Part shown: piece by piece, positions 11,733-21,562 of the stretch
How the letters are laid out: every line of letters begins with the position of its first letter
How positions within the stretch are numbered: the stretch's first letter is position 1
Assembly (NCBI RefSeq): GCF_020985305.1
Contig: NZ_CP087588.1
Location: forward strand, 2,592,501-2,656,500
Length of the DNA stretch: 64,000 nucleotides
From: Croceicoccus sp. Ery15
Lineage (GTDB): Bacteria > Pseudomonadota > Alphaproteobacteria > Sphingomonadales > Sphingomonadaceae
Direction of reading: 5' to 3'
Made by a program: the position numbers and the translations under genes
Notes under the pieces: generated by a model
Told to the model about the DNA's origin: nothing
The model's input: the letters and a program-made list of their open reading frames with translations, nothing else
Database searches by the model: none

Positions 11733-14369
11733 ATGGCCTCTTCCACCGTAACGCCGATGATGGCGCAATATCTGGCGCTGAAAGAAAAAGCGGGCGATTG
11801 CCTACTGTTCTATCGCATGGGCGACTTCTTCGAACTGTTCTTCGACGATGCGAAACGCGCCGCATCGGTGCTGGATATCGCGCTGACCAGTCGCGGCGAG
11901 CATGGCGGACAGCCGGTGCCGATGTGCGGCGTGCCGGTGCATGCGGCTGAAAACTATCTGGCGCGGCTGATCCGCGCGGGCTGCCGCGTGGCGATTGCCG
12001 AACAGACCGAAACCCCCGCCGAGGCCAAGGCCCGTTCCAAGCGGGAGGGCGGCGGGTCCAAGGCGCTGGTCGCGCGCGACATCGTGCGTTTCGTAACGGC
12101 GGGCACGCTGACCGAGGATACACTGCTGGAAGCGCGGCGCGCCAATGTGCTGGCGGCCATCGCCCCGGTGCGCGGCATTGTCGGACTGGCGGCGGTCGAT
12201 ATTTCCACCGGCGAGATGGCGCTGGAAAGCGTGGAGCCGCAAGCGCTGGGCGCGGCGCTGGCGCGGATCGGCCCCAGCGAGATCGTAAGCCCCGAGAGTG
12301 TCGCGCCCGAGGATGCCGGATGCCTGCCCGAAGAGGCAATCGGGCGCCCTGCCCGCGATTTCGCCAGCGACAAGGGCGAAGCACGGCTGAAGGAGCTGCA
12401 CGGCGTGGCGACGCTGGACGGGTTCGGCCAGTTCGACCGCGCGGCGCTGGCAGCCGCAGGGGGGCTGATCGCCTATCTCGACCATGTCGGGCGCGGCACG
12501 CTGCCCTTGCTCTTGCCGCCGCGCGCGCGGTCGGCCGCCGGCCATCTGGCGATGGACGAGGCGACACGCGCATCGCTGGAAATTCTGGTGTCCGCTTCGG
12601 GCACGCGCAAGGGCAGCCTGATCGATTGCCTTGACCGGTGCCTGACCGGTGCGGGGGCGCGGCTGCTGGCCGAAGATTTGTCGGCCCCGCTGTGCGATGT
12701 GGATGCGATCCGCGCGCGGCTGGCGGCGGTGGGATGGCTGCACAATGATCCCTTGCTGCGCGAAGCGGTGCGCGATGAATTGCGCGCCCTGCCCGATATC
12801 GGGCGCGCCTTGGGCCGGATCGTGGCGGGACGCGGCTCTCCGCGCGATCTGGGCCAGTTGCGCGACGGGCTGGGCGTGGCGCTGGCCTTGCAGGAACGGC
12901 TGGCCGGGCGCGGCGAAATGCCCCCGTTGATTGGGGCCCTGTTACCGCGCCTGCAGGGACATGGCGCGATGATCGAACTGTTCACCCGCGCGCTGGTCGA
13001 AGCCCCGCCGACCGAACGGTCACAAGGCGGGTTCATCGCGGCAGGCTATGACGCATCGCTGGATGAATTGCGCGATATCGCCAAGAACGGGCGGCGCGCC
13101 ATCGCCGCACTGGAAGCGAAATATCGCGAGCAGACAGGCATTGCCTCGCTCAAAATCAAGCATAATGGCGTGCTGGGCTATTTCATCGAGGTGCCCGCGG
13201 GCCGCGCCGATGCGCTGATGGCGCCGGACAGCGGCTTTACCCACCGGCAGACGATGAAGGGCGCGGTGCGCTTCAACGCGCTTGCCCTGCATGAGGAAGC
13301 CAGCCGCATCGCCGAAGCGGGCGGCAGGGCTCTGGTGGCCGAGGAAGCGCATTTCGAGGAGCTGGTGAACGCCGCCATCGCCGCGCGCGAGGCCATTGCC
13401 GCCACCGCGCAGGCGCTGGCCCGCATCGATGTCTGCGCCGGATGGGCCGAACGTGCGGGCGAAGGGGCCGGATGGACCATGCCCGAGGTGGAGGACAGCC
13501 CGACGCTGGCCATCACCGCCGGACGCCATCCGGTGGTAGAGGAAGCACTGGCCAAGGCGGGCGAGCGTTTCGTTGCGAATGATTGCGCGCTATACGCTTC
13601 GTCACGTCTGTGGCTGATCGGCGGGCCGAACATGGGCGGCAAATCGACATTCCTGCGGCAGAACGCGCTGATCGTGCTGATGGCGCAGGCAGGCGGCTTC
13701 GTTCCGGCAGAGGCAGCGCGCATCGGGCTGGTCGACCGTCTGTTCAGCCGTGTCGGCGCATCGGACAATCTGGCGCGCGGACGTTCAACCTTTATGGTCG
13801 AAATGGTCGAAACCGCCGCGATCCTGTCGCAGGCTACCGAACGCAGTTTCGTCATTCTGGATGAAGTCGGGCGCGGGACCAGCACCTATGACGGGCTGGC
13901 GCTGGCATGGGCGGTGGCCGAAACCGTGCACAGCACGCTGCAATCGCGCTGCCTGTTTGCGACGCATTACCATGAACTCTCGCGCCTTGCCGAAAGCTGC
14001 GAAGCGCTATCGCTGCATCACGTTCGGGCGCGCGAGTGGAAGGGCGATCTGGTCCTGCTGCACGAGCTGGCCGAGGGCCCTGCCGACCGGTCGTACGGCC
14101 TGTCGGTGGCGCGGCTGGCGGGGCTGCCCAAACCGGTGGTCGCACGGGCAAAGGCCGTGCTCGACAGGCTGGAAAAAGGGCGCGCGGAAACCGGCGGGCT
14201 GGCGGCGGGTCTGGGTGAACTGCCCCTTTTCGCTGCCGCGACCGAGGCAGCGGAGGGGCAATGCGACACATTGCGCGAGACCCTGCGCGACCTCGACGTC
14301 GACGCACTCTCCCCGCGTGAGGCGCTGGACATGCTGTACCGGCTGAAATCGGAAGCTGGCAAAAACTAG
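11733..14369 (+). CDS. mutS: DNA mismatch repair protein MutS
   Basis: Mismatch-recognition ATPase of 878 residues. [15 protein letters not shown] is the mismatch-binding loop with its Phe-x-Glu wedge. The C-terminal ATPase has Walker [17 protein letters not shown], the [18 protein letters not shown] signature and FATHYHEL. All domains are present at standard length. The gene ends convergently with a small acidic protein gene, overlapping by 4 bp. Confidence 0.98.
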   Translation: MASSTVTPMMAQYLALKEKAGDCLLFYRMGDFFELFFDDAKRAASVLDIALTSRGEHGGQPVPMCGVPVHAAENYLARLIRAGCRVAIAEQTETPAEAKARSKREGGGSKALVARDIVRFVTAGTLTEDTLLEARRANVLAAIAPVRGIVGLAAVDISTGEMALESVEPQALGAALARIGPSEIVSPESVAPEDAGCLPEEAIGRPARDFASDKGEARLKELHGVATLDGFGQFDRAALAAAGGLIAYLDHVGRGTLPLLLPPRARSAAGHLAMDEATRASLEILVSASGTRKGSLIDCLDRCLTGAGARLLAEDLSAPLCDVDAIRARLAAVGWLHNDPLLREAVRDELRALPDIGRALGRIVAGRGSPRDLGQLRDGLGVALALQERLAGRGEMPPLIGALLPRLQGHGAMIELFTRALVEAPPTERSQGGFIAAGYDASLDELRDIAKNGRRAIAALEAKYREQTGIASLKIKHNGVLGYFIEVPAGRADALMAPDSGFTHRQTMKGAVRFNALALHEEASRIAEAGGRALVAEEAHFEELVNAAIAAREAIAATAQALARIDVCAGWAERAGEGAGWTMPEVEDSPTLAITAGRHPVVEEALAKAGERFVANDCALYASSRLWLIGGPNMGGKSTFLRQNALIVLMAQAGGFVPAEAARIGLVDRLFSRVGASDNLARGRSTFMVEMVETAAILSQATERSFVILDEVGRGTSTYDGLALAWAVAETVHSTLQSRCLFATHYHELSRLAESCEALSLHHVRAREWKGDLVLLHELAEGPADRSYGLSVARLAGLPKPVVARAKAVLDRLEKGRAETGGLAAGLGELPLFAAATEAAEGQCDTLRETLRDLDVDALSPREALDMLYRLKSEAGKN

Positions 14370-14686
14370 CTGTCCGAATTGCGCGGTTCGTCTTCCATGA
14401 TGTTGCGGTGGCCGTATTTCTGTTCGTTGTCGTCCATGTTCGGCTCACCGTCATACGCGCTCATGTCGATACCGCCGCGATCCATCTGTTTCATGTGATC
14501 GACAAGGTCTTCGGTATCGTCGTCTTCGGTCACCGAACCGACGGCCTTTTCGCTGTCTTCGTCAAGTCCATAGCTCGACGGGCTACGGCCGCGGGCCTGA
14601 TTGGCGACGGTCTGGGCTTGCTCGTCCTTGTCGACCTGTTCGTCATTGACGGTTTCGGGAGCGAGATCGCTGCGCGGATTGGCCAT
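14366..14686 (-). CDS. Hypothetical acidic, hydrophilic protein
   Basis: Protein of 106 residues rich in Asp, Glu, Asn and Gln, probably disordered, with no membrane segment. It begins [17 protein letters not shown] and contains [19 protein letters not shown]. Similar small acidic proteins occur in sphingomonads, but I know no function for them. Start ATG 14686 is preferred over the upstream in-frame start (14719). The stop overlaps the mutS stop convergently. Confidence 0.65.
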   Translation of the reverse strand: MANPRSDLAPETVNDEQVDKDEQAQTVANQARGRSPSSYGLDEDSEKAVGSVTEDDDTEDLVDHMKQMDRGGIDMSAYDGEPNMDDNEQKYGHRNIMEDEPRNSDS

Positions 14687-14769
14687 TTTTCGTGTCCTGT
14701 CTGCAAAGCCTGAACGCATCAGGCGGTTTGCAGGAGAAACGAATGGCAGGGGCGGCAGGTTCCAAGGGC

Positions 14770-15348
14770 TTACCTGTTACCGGCGGGCACCCACAACACA
14801 TCGTCGCGCCCGCCATTATTGGCAAGGCGGGCCAGCACGAACAGCAAGTCCGACAGCCGGTTGATATAGGCGCTGGCAGCGGGGTTCACCGGCACTTCTG
14901 CCGCCATGGCAACCACGCTGCGTTCGGCGCGGCGCGCGCTGGCACGGGCGATGTGCAGCCGGGCGGCCGCTTCGCTGCCGCCCGGCAGGATAAAGCTTTT
15001 CAGCGGTTCCAGCTGATCGTTCGCATCGTCGATTGCGCTTTCCAGCCACGCAGTCTGCGATTCCACCATACGCAGCACCATCTCTGACGGCGCGAAATCA
15101 CCCCCTTCCGCCAAGGGAGTCGCCAGATCGGCGCCCAGATCGAACAGATCGTTCTGCGCGCGCCGCAGCACCGCGCCCATGGGGTCGTCGCCAAGCGCCA
15201 CCACCGCAAGGCCGATGGCGCAATTGGCTTCGTCCACCGCGCCGATCGCTTCCATGCGGGCGTGATGTTTGGGCAGGCGCGACCCGTCGACAAGGCCGGT
15301 GGTGCCATCGTCACCCGTGCGGGTGTAAATCTTGTTCAGCCGGACCAT
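14770..15348 (-). CDS. Cob(I)yrinic acid a,c-diamide adenosyltransferase, PduO type
   Basis: ATP:corrinoid adenosyltransferase of 192 residues that makes adenosylcobalamin. The ATP-binding N-terminus KIYTRTGDDGTTGLVDG, EAIGAVDEANCAIG, the PGGS loop and the conserved RAERSVV and YINRLSDLLFVLAR helix are all present, matching the PduO/MMAB family rather than CobA/BtuR. It lies 14 bp after the small HIG1-like gene on the same strand. Confidence 0.94.
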   Translation of the reverse strand: MVRLNKIYTRTGDDGTTGLVDGSRLPKHHARMEAIGAVDEANCAIGLAVVALGDDPMGAVLRRAQNDLFDLGADLATPLAEGGDFAPSEMVLRMVESQTAWLESAIDDANDQLEPLKSFILPGGSEAAARLHIARASARRAERSVVAMAAEVPVNPAASAYINRLSDLLFVLARLANNGGRDDVLWVPAGNR

Positions 15349-15362
15349 CGAAACTGTGCGAA

Positions 15363-15590
15363 CTAGCGCGCGATCAGCAGCAGCAGTGCCACCACGGCAA
15401 TCGCCGCGGCCTGATATTTGATGCGCGCGAACATCGCCTTGTTCTGGCGAAGCTGCATTTCCTTCACCCGTTCCTCGCCGCCTTCCAGATCGAGTTTCGT
15501 CGTTTGCATGAATGCGACGATTCCGCGCACCAAAGAGACAACGACCATGACGACCAGAATGATAATGGCGATGATGAGGATGATGTTCAT
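15363..15590 (-). CDS. Twin transmembrane (HIG1-domain-like) protein
   Basis: Protein of 75 residues with two hydrophobic helices (residues about 3-26 and 58-74) joined by a charged loop containing RQNKAMFARIKYQ. This matches the small HIG1/twin-transmembrane proteins of alphaproteobacteria, relatives of which associate with cytochrome oxidase in mitochondria. That role is inferred only. It is probably co-transcribed with the adenosyltransferase. Confidence 0.75.
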   Translation of the reverse strand: MNIILIIAIIILVVMVVVSLVRGIVAFMQTTKLDLEGGEERVKEMQLRQNKAMFARIKYQAAAIAVVALLLLIAR

Positions 15591-15615
15591 GCCGTCCAGA
15601 TAGGGATTGCGGCGG

Positions 15616-16497
15616 TTAAATTCCAGCGATTCCGTAACCGCCCCATCCGGCGGTCAGCCCGTCCGGAAAATCGCCGCTGCGCAGCCGCGCGGCCAGCGCC
15701 TGCCCGTCCTCTCCCGCCAGCCGCCGCTGTGCCAGCGATGGCGAGCCGCGTCTTTTGGCCAGCTTCTGTCCGCCGGCCTCCAGCAGCAGGGCATGGTGAT
15801 GCCACACCGGCACCGGCAATCGCAGCAAGGCTTGCAACAGGCGGTGGACATGGGTGGAAGCGAACAGGTCCATCCCGCGCGTGACATGGGTGATCCCGTC
15901 CGCCGCATCGTCCAGCGTGACGGCAAGGTGATAGCTGCCCGGCGCATCCTTGCGACCCAGCACGACATCGCCGAATATTTCGGGCGTGGCGGCGATGTCG
16001 CCCGCGATCTCGTCGGTCCATGTCAGCGGTCCGGTCCTGCGCAAGGCCTCTTCCATGTCCAGCCGCCACGCGACCGGCCCGTCGGGCGCAGGATTCGCGC
16101 CGTTGCCCGCGCGGGGCCTGCATGTTCCGGGGTAAACCGGCCCGTCCGGCCCGTGATACGTGGCGGCGGCAGCGATTTCGGCGCGGGTGCAGCGGCACGG
16201 ATAGACCAGCCCCTCGCGTCCCAGCCGGTCCAGCGCGGCGCGATGGTCCGCAATGCGCGACGATTGCCGTATCGCCTCTCCGTCCCAGTCCAGCCCCAGC
16301 CAGCGCAGATCGTCCAGCGCGGATTGCGCGAATTCCGCGCGGCTGCGCGCGCCGTCGATATCCTCGATCCGCAGCAGGAAGCGGCCCGCTTGCGGCGCTG
16401 CATTCCGTTTCGCCCGGTCATGCGCGACAATGGCGGCATAGGCATGGCCCAGATGCAGCGGCCCGTTGGGGCTGGGGGCAAAGCGGGTGGTGATCAT
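15616..16497 (-). CDS. gluQ: Glutamyl-Q tRNA(Asp) synthetase
   Basis: Class I synthetase paralogue that attaches glutamate to queuosine of tRNA-Asp, 293 residues. It has the HIGH-like PNGPLHLGHA, the zinc-site cysteines CRCTRAE and CRPRA, the active-site ITHVTRGMDLF and the KMSKS-like QKLAKRRGS. It lacks the anticodon-binding domain of GltX, which defines the family. Start ATG 16497 is placed at MITTRFAPSPNG; ATG 16506 would add three residues. Confidence 0.93.
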   Translation of the reverse strand: MITTRFAPSPNGPLHLGHAYAAIVAHDRAKRNAAPQAGRFLLRIEDIDGARSRAEFAQSALDDLRWLGLDWDGEAIRQSSRIADHRAALDRLGREGLVYPCRCTRAEIAAAATYHGPDGPVYPGTCRPRAGNGANPAPDGPVAWRLDMEEALRRTGPLTWTDEIAGDIAATPEIFGDVVLGRKDAPGSYHLAVTLDDAADGITHVTRGMDLFASTHVHRLLQALLRLPVPVWHHHALLLEAGGQKLAKRRGSPSLAQRRLAGEDGQALAARLRSGDFPDGLTAGWGGYGIAGI

Positions 16498-16849
16498 CGC
16501 CCACATCTCTGCCCCGCACGAAGGCATGGCGCAATCGTGCATTGGCAGTGGGCGCCTGTCCATAACCATGCGGAAAACAATGGGGATAGCATGGGCATGG
16601 CCTGGGGACCGGTTGGGCATAGACGGTGAACAGACTGTGGAAAGCGCCCATCGCGCCATCTTGACCGCGCAAGTCGGTCAGGGCAGCAATCATAACCACC
16701 ATGCGACATCAAGCGGTCACACAACCCTGCCACCCAGCGCCCGTAACCGGCGCGGGTGCCAATGCTGCCGTCTGGCCGCAAACCGCCGATGCGCACCGTG
16801 GAAGGGCCGTCCAAAGGCCCTTCGCTCAAAAGGAGGCGCGGCAAAGGAT
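16498..16849. other. Divergent intergenic region between gluQ and HNH gene
   Basis: About 350 bp without a convincing gene. It holds a TTGACC box (16660s) in a short inverted repeat TGACC/GGTCA that could be the -35 of the HNH transcript, and a strong hairpin at 16801-16823. Nothing else stands out. Confidence 0.5.
16801..16823. promoter_or_regulatory. 8-bp-stem hairpin in 5' region of HNH gene
   Basis: Perfect arms GAAGGGCC and GGCCCTTC around a 7-nt loop, followed within 10 bp by the AGGAGG upstream of the HNH start. There is no T-tract, so it is either a leader structure controlling translation or a weak terminator for an unseen upstream transcript. Confidence 0.5.
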
Positions 16850-17458
16850 ATGTTTCGGGCTGAGTTGATCGAACGGAAAGCCAGGCTCTCCAGCGCGGAT
16901 GACGATCCCGTCCGCAAGCTGGCGAGTTGTCCGGCCCTTGTCCTCAACGCCGATTACACGCCTTTATCCTATTACCCGCTCAGCCTGTGGCCATGGCAGA
17001 CCGCGATCAAGGCGGTGTTCCTCGACCGTGTCGATATCGTCGCCAGCTATGACAGAGAGGTGCACTCGCCCTCGCTCGACATGAAGATTCCCAGCGTGAT
17101 CGCGCTGAAGGATTTCGTGAAACCGTCGGAATTTCCGGCCTTTACCCGTTTCAACCTGTTCCTGCGCGACCGGTTCTGCTGCCAGTATTGCGGCAGCCCA
17201 AAGCATCTGACGTTCGACCACGTGGTCCCGCGCCGTCTGGGCGGCAAGACCAGCTGGGAAAACATCGTCACCGCCTGCGCGCCCTGCAATATGAAAAAGG
17301 GCGGGCGAACGCCCAAACAGGCGCATATGCATCTGCATGTCGATCCGATCCGCCCCACCAGCTGGCAATTGCAGGAAAAGGGCCGCGGATTCCCGCCCAA
17401 CTATCTGCACGAGACATGGCGCGACTGGCTCTATTGGGATATCGAGCTGGAAGAATGA
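16850..17458 (+). CDS. HNH endonuclease family protein
   Basis: Protein of 202 residues with an HNH nuclease domain: two CxxC pairs (CQYCG, CAPCN), the metal-binding FDHVVPRRLGG and TSWENIVTAC. The N-terminal half (ALVLNADYTPLSYYPLSLW) is typical of a chromosomal family found across proteobacteria, not of restriction systems or introns. Function unproven. Start ATG 16850 follows AAAGGAT. The stop overlaps the next start (ATGA). Confidence 0.88.
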   Translation: MFRAELIERKARLSSADDDPVRKLASCPALVLNADYTPLSYYPLSLWPWQTAIKAVFLDRVDIVASYDREVHSPSLDMKIPSVIALKDFVKPSEFPAFTRFNLFLRDRFCCQYCGSPKHLTFDHVVPRRLGGKTSWENIVTACAPCNMKKGGRTPKQAHMHLHVDPIRPTSWQLQEKGRGFPPNYLHETWRDWLYWDIELEE

Positions 17459-18027
17459 CGGAGCGGATGAACACGGCTTTCACTGCACTTCTGGTGCCTA
17501 CCTATCGCAATATGCTGACCGCGCTGTCGGCGTGGCTGGATAAGGCACAGGCCAGCAGCGATGCCGATGCGCTGATGGCGGCGCGGCTGGCGCAGGACAT
17601 GTATCCGCTGTCGACGCAGATCCGCTTTGCCTGTGTGCAGGTGCTGGAAGCCATCTATCGCCTGCAGGGCAAGCCATTGCCCGAAGTGGCCGGCGCGCTG
17701 GTGGCAGAGGGGCGCGAGGCGGGCGACCATCCCGGCACGATTGCCGAAGGGCAGCGCGTGATCGCCGAAACGCTGGCGCAGGTGCAGGCGCTGGGCGGCG
17801 ATGCGCTGGATATGGATGCCGACGCCGCGCTGGCGCATGAATTGCCCAATGGCATGAGCATGGACCTGAGTGCGCAGCAATATGCGCGCGACTGGGCGCT
17901 GCCGCAGTTCTATTTCCATGTCATGGCCGCCTATGCGATCCTGCGTCAGCAAGGCATCGATCTGGGCAAGGCGGATTATTGCGCCCATATGCTGCCCTTC
18001 ATCCGGCAGGGTGCGCCCGCAGGCTAG
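17455..18027 (+). CDS. DUF1993 domain-containing protein
   Basis: Protein of 190 residues of the DUF1993 family, which adopts a DinB-like four-helix fold. TLSAWLDKAQAS-like opening helices, LAQDMYPLSTQIRFAC and a late HVMAAYAILRQQGIDLGKADY are recognisable. Function unknown. Its ATG overlaps the HNH stop (ATGA), suggesting coupled translation. The 3' end overlaps hemH convergently by 4 bp. Confidence 0.85.
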   Translation: MTERMNTAFTALLVPTYRNMLTALSAWLDKAQASSDADALMAARLAQDMYPLSTQIRFACVQVLEAIYRLQGKPLPEVAGALVAEGREAGDHPGTIAEGQRVIAETLAQVQALGGDALDMDADAALAHELPNGMSMDLSAQQYARDWALPQFYFHVMAAYAILRQQGIDLGKADYCAHMLPFIRQGAPAG

Positions 18028-19055
18028 ATCCAGCCTTTCAACTCGCGGCGGACCAGTGCCTCCAGCATGTCCATCCCTGCCGCCCCGTCGTTCAGGCAGG
18101 CCAAGGCGGCGAATTGCTCTCCCCCCGCGCCGGTAAACTGGTCGCGCCCCTGCATGGCAAGCTCTTCCAGCGTTTCGAGGCAGTCGGCGGAAAATCCGGG
18201 GGCCGCGACGGCAAGGCGTCTGGTGCCTGCCTTCGCTTCGGCCTCCAGCACCTGATCGGTCGCCGGTTCCAGCCATTTGGCGCGGCCAAAGCGGGACTGG
18301 AAGCTGACTTCGATGCGCAGGTCCGGATGGGTTCGCGCCACGGCTTCGGCCAGCAGGCGCGCGGTCTTGCGGCATTGGCAGTGATAGGGATCGCCCAGAT
18401 GCAATGTCCGTTCGGGCATGCCGTGATAGGATAGCAACAATACTTCGGGCATCCAGCCCAACGCCGCGACCTGCCGCGCGATATCGGCATGCAGCGCCGC
18501 GATATAGGCCGGATCATCGTGATAGGGAGGCAGGGTGCGGATCGCAGGCTGCCAGCGCATGCCGGCCAGTGCGCGGCCCAGATGATCCACCGCCGTCGCG
18601 GTCGTCGCCGCCGAATATTGCGGATAGAGCGGTGCGAACATGATGCGGTCGAAGCCAGCGTCTTTCAACGCCTGAACCTTGTCGGCGATCGCGGGCTTGC
18701 CATAGCGCATGGCCCAGTCGATCCTGATTGCATCGCCCATCCGTTGCTGCAACGCCTCTGCCTGCCGCCGCGTGATCGCCGCCAGGGGCGAGCCATCATC
18801 AGTCCAGACCTGCCGATACGCATGGGCGGATTTCGCGGGCCGCGTATTAAGGATGATGCCGCGCAGGATCGGCTGCCATGCGATGGGCGGAATTTCGACC
18901 ACGCGCCGGTCGGACAGGAATTCGGCCAGATAGCGCTTTACCGCGCCCTTTTCCGCAGCGTCGGGCGTGCCCAGATTGACCAGCAGCACCGCCACCCGTC
19001 CCACCGGCGCGGCGGGATGGTCGGCGGGACGCGAAAGGGGGGTGAGATTGCTCAT
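18024..19055 (-). CDS. hemH: Ferrochelatase
   Basis: Inserts Fe2+ into protoporphyrin IX, the last step of protoheme synthesis; 343 residues. VLLVNLGTPDA, the active-site LLLSYHGMPERTL (catalytic histidine), SFQSRFGRAKWLEPAT and APGFSADCLETLEE identify it. Its start overlaps the stop of the molybdopterin hydroxylase by 4 bp, so it is the third gene of an apbC-hydroxylase-hemH operon. Confidence 0.96.
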   Translation of the reverse strand: MSNLTPLSRPADHPAAPVGRVAVLLVNLGTPDAAEKGAVKRYLAEFLSDRRVVEIPPIAWQPILRGIILNTRPAKSAHAYRQVWTDDGSPLAAITRRQAEALQQRMGDAIRIDWAMRYGKPAIADKVQALKDAGFDRIMFAPLYPQYSAATTATAVDHLGRALAGMRWQPAIRTLPPYHDDPAYIAALHADIARQVAALGWMPEVLLLSYHGMPERTLHLGDPYHCQCRKTARLLAEAVARTHPDLRIEVSFQSRFGRAKWLEPATDQVLEAEAKAGTRRLAVAAPGFSADCLETLEELAMQGRDQFTGAGGEQFAALACLNDGAAGMDMLEALVRRELKGWI

Positions 19056-21562
19056 CGCGCTATGCTTCCGTCGGGAAGTTCCACCGGCCCGTCATAATCG
19101 GGCGCGGCGGCATCGGGGGTGACGTCCTCGGCAGCCGGTTCGGCGATGCCACCTTCGGACTGGGTGGCAGGATCGGATGCGGCAGGGTCGGATGCGCCGG
19201 AACCGGATGGGGGCACCGAAACTTCGGCAATGCGGATCGGCATGGTGCGGTAACGGCTGCCCGTCGCGGCGCGCAGCGCATTGGCGATGGCGGGCGCGGC
19301 GGCGACCACGCCGATCTCGCCCGGATCGAACGGCGGCGCATTGTTTTCGGCAAAACCCACGCTGATTTCGGGCATCCGCCCCAGCCCCGGCAGGTTCAGC
19401 GCGGCCAGCGTGCGCTCGCGCGGCAGGCCATTGTCGAACCCGACCGCCATGCCCAGTGCCAGCGACATGCCGTACAGCAGGCCGCCTTCAATCTGTTGCA
19501 GCGCCAGATCGTAATCCACGATGCGCCCGATATCGACATAGGCCGACAGGCCCGACACTTCGACGCCGCCTCCCGTCTCGCTCGACCCCAGACGCGCATT
19601 GGCGATCACCGCGATGAAACCGCCGCCATCGGGCCGCCCGGCCGGATCGTCCATCTGCCAGCATGCCAGCCCCTCGCTGCTGCCGTCATTGCCGCCGTCC
19701 CAGCCTGCGATCTGCGCCACCCCTTGCAAACAGGCGAACAGGCGCGGGTTGTTGCCCAGCATCGAAATGCGGAACGACAGGGGCTCCTCGCCATTGGCGC
19801 GGGCGATTTCATCGACAAAGCACTCGCTGGCGAAACAGGGCCTGATCTCGCCATTGCCGCGCAGCCGACCCGACGGGATGCCGACATCGGCGGAAACGCA
19901 ATCGACCAGCAATTCGGGAATGGCATAGGGCGGGCGATGGCCCATCAGATTGGCGGGATCGGTGCCGCCTGCCGCCGTTTCCATCGCCGCCTCTGCGCGC
20001 AGGCCGTTATCCAGCCTTTCGTGCATCTCGCGCGCTGCGGGGGGCGCGGCGATGCGGCTGTGCCAGGCGCGGATCGTGCCTTGCTGGCCGACCAGCGCGC
20101 GGCAGCCGATTCGCGCGGGCGGCAGGGGCAGGGCGCGCAAATGCTCCTGCCAGCGCGAATAGGTCAGTTGCACCGGCCTGCCGATCGCATAGGCAATGGC
20201 CGCAACCTCGCGCGCGATGGCGATGTCCAGCCGCGCATCGAAACTGCCGCCCGCGCCCACGGGCAGCAGCACGACATCGGCTTCCTTGATACCCAAAGCC
20301 TCGGCCGCGGCACGGCGGGCGGCGCCGGGGGCCTGCGTCGCCATCCACAGCGACAGCCGCCCGTCGAGTAAACGGGCCGTGGCGCTGGCGGTTTCGATGG
20401 TGCCGTGGATCTGCGGGGCAAAACTGTATTCCGCCTCGGTCACGCCCATAGATTGCAGCGCGGCGGCGGGGTCGGCCTGCTGGAACAGCACTTGCGGATC
20501 GCCTTCGGCCAGCGCCTGGTCCAGCGCGCCGGCGATGCGCGTATCGTCGGGCAGGTCGCGGCCCGGGCGGAAACGCGGCTTCATCGCCTTCAGCGCTTTT
20601 TCCGCGGCCCATTGGCTGGCCCCGACACAGGCGAACCAGCCCTCCCCCTCGACCCGTCCCAGATAGCCGATGACCCGCCGCCCCGCATCGGCATCAAAAC
20701 TGTCGAGCCTGCTGTCGGCCAGCGGGCCATGCGCGATGGCGGCGAACACCATGTCGGGCAGGCGGATATCGCCCGCGAAAGGATAGCTTCCGTCGACTTT
20801 CGACGGGCCGTCCAGCCTGCCGAAATAGCCTGCATCGCCAAGGCTGGCATTGCCCGTCATTTCGGGCAGCGTCGCAGTGGCGGGATCGGGCAGCAAGGGC
20901 GCGGGATCGGGGGGCGACAATTGTGCCGCTTCGTCCACCAGCTCGCCAAAGCGAAGGCTTTTCTCACCGTGACGGATAAAGCCCGCCTCGGCCGTGCATT
21001 CCTCGTAATTCACGTCCCAGCGGTTGGCGGCGGCCATCGCCAGCACCGCGCGCACGGCGGCGGCGGCCTCGCGCAGTTCCTGTTCATAGGCCGCGATGCC
21101 GGTCCCTTCGGCCGTGGCCATCAGCCGTTCGGTTTCGGCATGGCGGCGGACCAGATAATCGTCCGGATCGTCCGCAGTGCCCAGAATATTGTCCGACCAC
21201 AGGGCCGACCAGCGCGCCGCCAGCACCGGATCGGCATAGGCGGCGCTGATCGCGGCAGGCTCCACCGCCACCTGCCGCCAGTCCGCGCCCAGTTCCTGCG
21301 CGGCGATGCGCGGCAGCAGCGTGGTGACGCCCTGCCCCATTTCCAGCTGCGGCACGGCCACGGTGACCACGCCGTCGCGGCCCACTTTCAGCCATGCGTT
21401 GAATGCCTGCTCGCCATCGGCGGCAGGCAGGGGGGCCGGATAATCGCGCGGCATCATCGCCCAGATCGCGATCAGCCCGCCGCCCGCCGCCGCGCCGATC
21501 AGCAGGTTGCGCCGCGTAAGATGCGGGCCGATTTTTGCGCGCGGTCCCGCCGTTCCGGTCAT
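19052..21562 (-). CDS. TAT-exported molybdopterin-binding hydroxylase, large subunit
   Basis: Protein of 836 residues of the xanthine dehydrogenase superfamily, IorB-like. The N-terminus carries a twin-arginine signal (LTRRNLLIGAAAGGG), so it should work in the periplasm. AWLKVGRDGVVTVAVPQLEMGQG, GNASLGDAGYFGRLDG and VGAGGSFDARLD fit molybdopterin-binding domains of this family. No [2Fe-2S] small subunit lies beside it, so the partner must be elsewhere. The substrate (aldehyde or N-heterocycle) is unknown. It sits between apbC and hemH with 4-bp overlaps on both sides. Confidence 0.85.
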   Translation of the reverse strand: MTGTAGPRAKIGPHLTRRNLLIGAAAGGGLIAIWAMMPRDYPAPLPAADGEQAFNAWLKVGRDGVVTVAVPQLEMGQGVTTLLPRIAAQELGADWRQVAVEPAAISAAYADPVLAARWSALWSDNILGTADDPDDYLVRRHAETERLMATAEGTGIAAYEQELREAAAAVRAVLAMAAANRWDVNYEECTAEAGFIRHGEKSLRFGELVDEAAQLSPPDPAPLLPDPATATLPEMTGNASLGDAGYFGRLDGPSKVDGSYPFAGDIRLPDMVFAAIAHGPLADSRLDSFDADAGRRVIGYLGRVEGEGWFACVGASQWAAEKALKAMKPRFRPGRDLPDDTRIAGALDQALAEGDPQVLFQQADPAAALQSMGVTEAEYSFAPQIHGTIETASATARLLDGRLSLWMATQAPGAARRAAAEALGIKEADVVLLPVGAGGSFDARLDIAIAREVAAIAYAIGRPVQLTYSRWQEHLRALPLPPARIGCRALVGQQGTIRAWHSRIAAPPAAREMHERLDNGLRAEAAMETAAGGTDPANLMGHRPPYAIPELLVDCVSADVGIPSGRLRGNGEIRPCFASECFVDEIARANGEEPLSFRISMLGNNPRLFACLQGVAQIAGWDGGNDGSSEGLACWQMDDPAGRPDGGGFIAVIANARLGSSETGGGVEVSGLSAYVDIGRIVDYDLALQQIEGGLLYGMSLALGMAVGFDNGLPRERTLAALNLPGLGRMPEISVGFAENNAPPFDPGEIGVVAAAPAIANALRAATGSRYRTMPIRIAEVSVPPSGSGASDPAASDPATQSEGGIAEPAAEDVTPDAAAPDYDGPVELPDGSIAR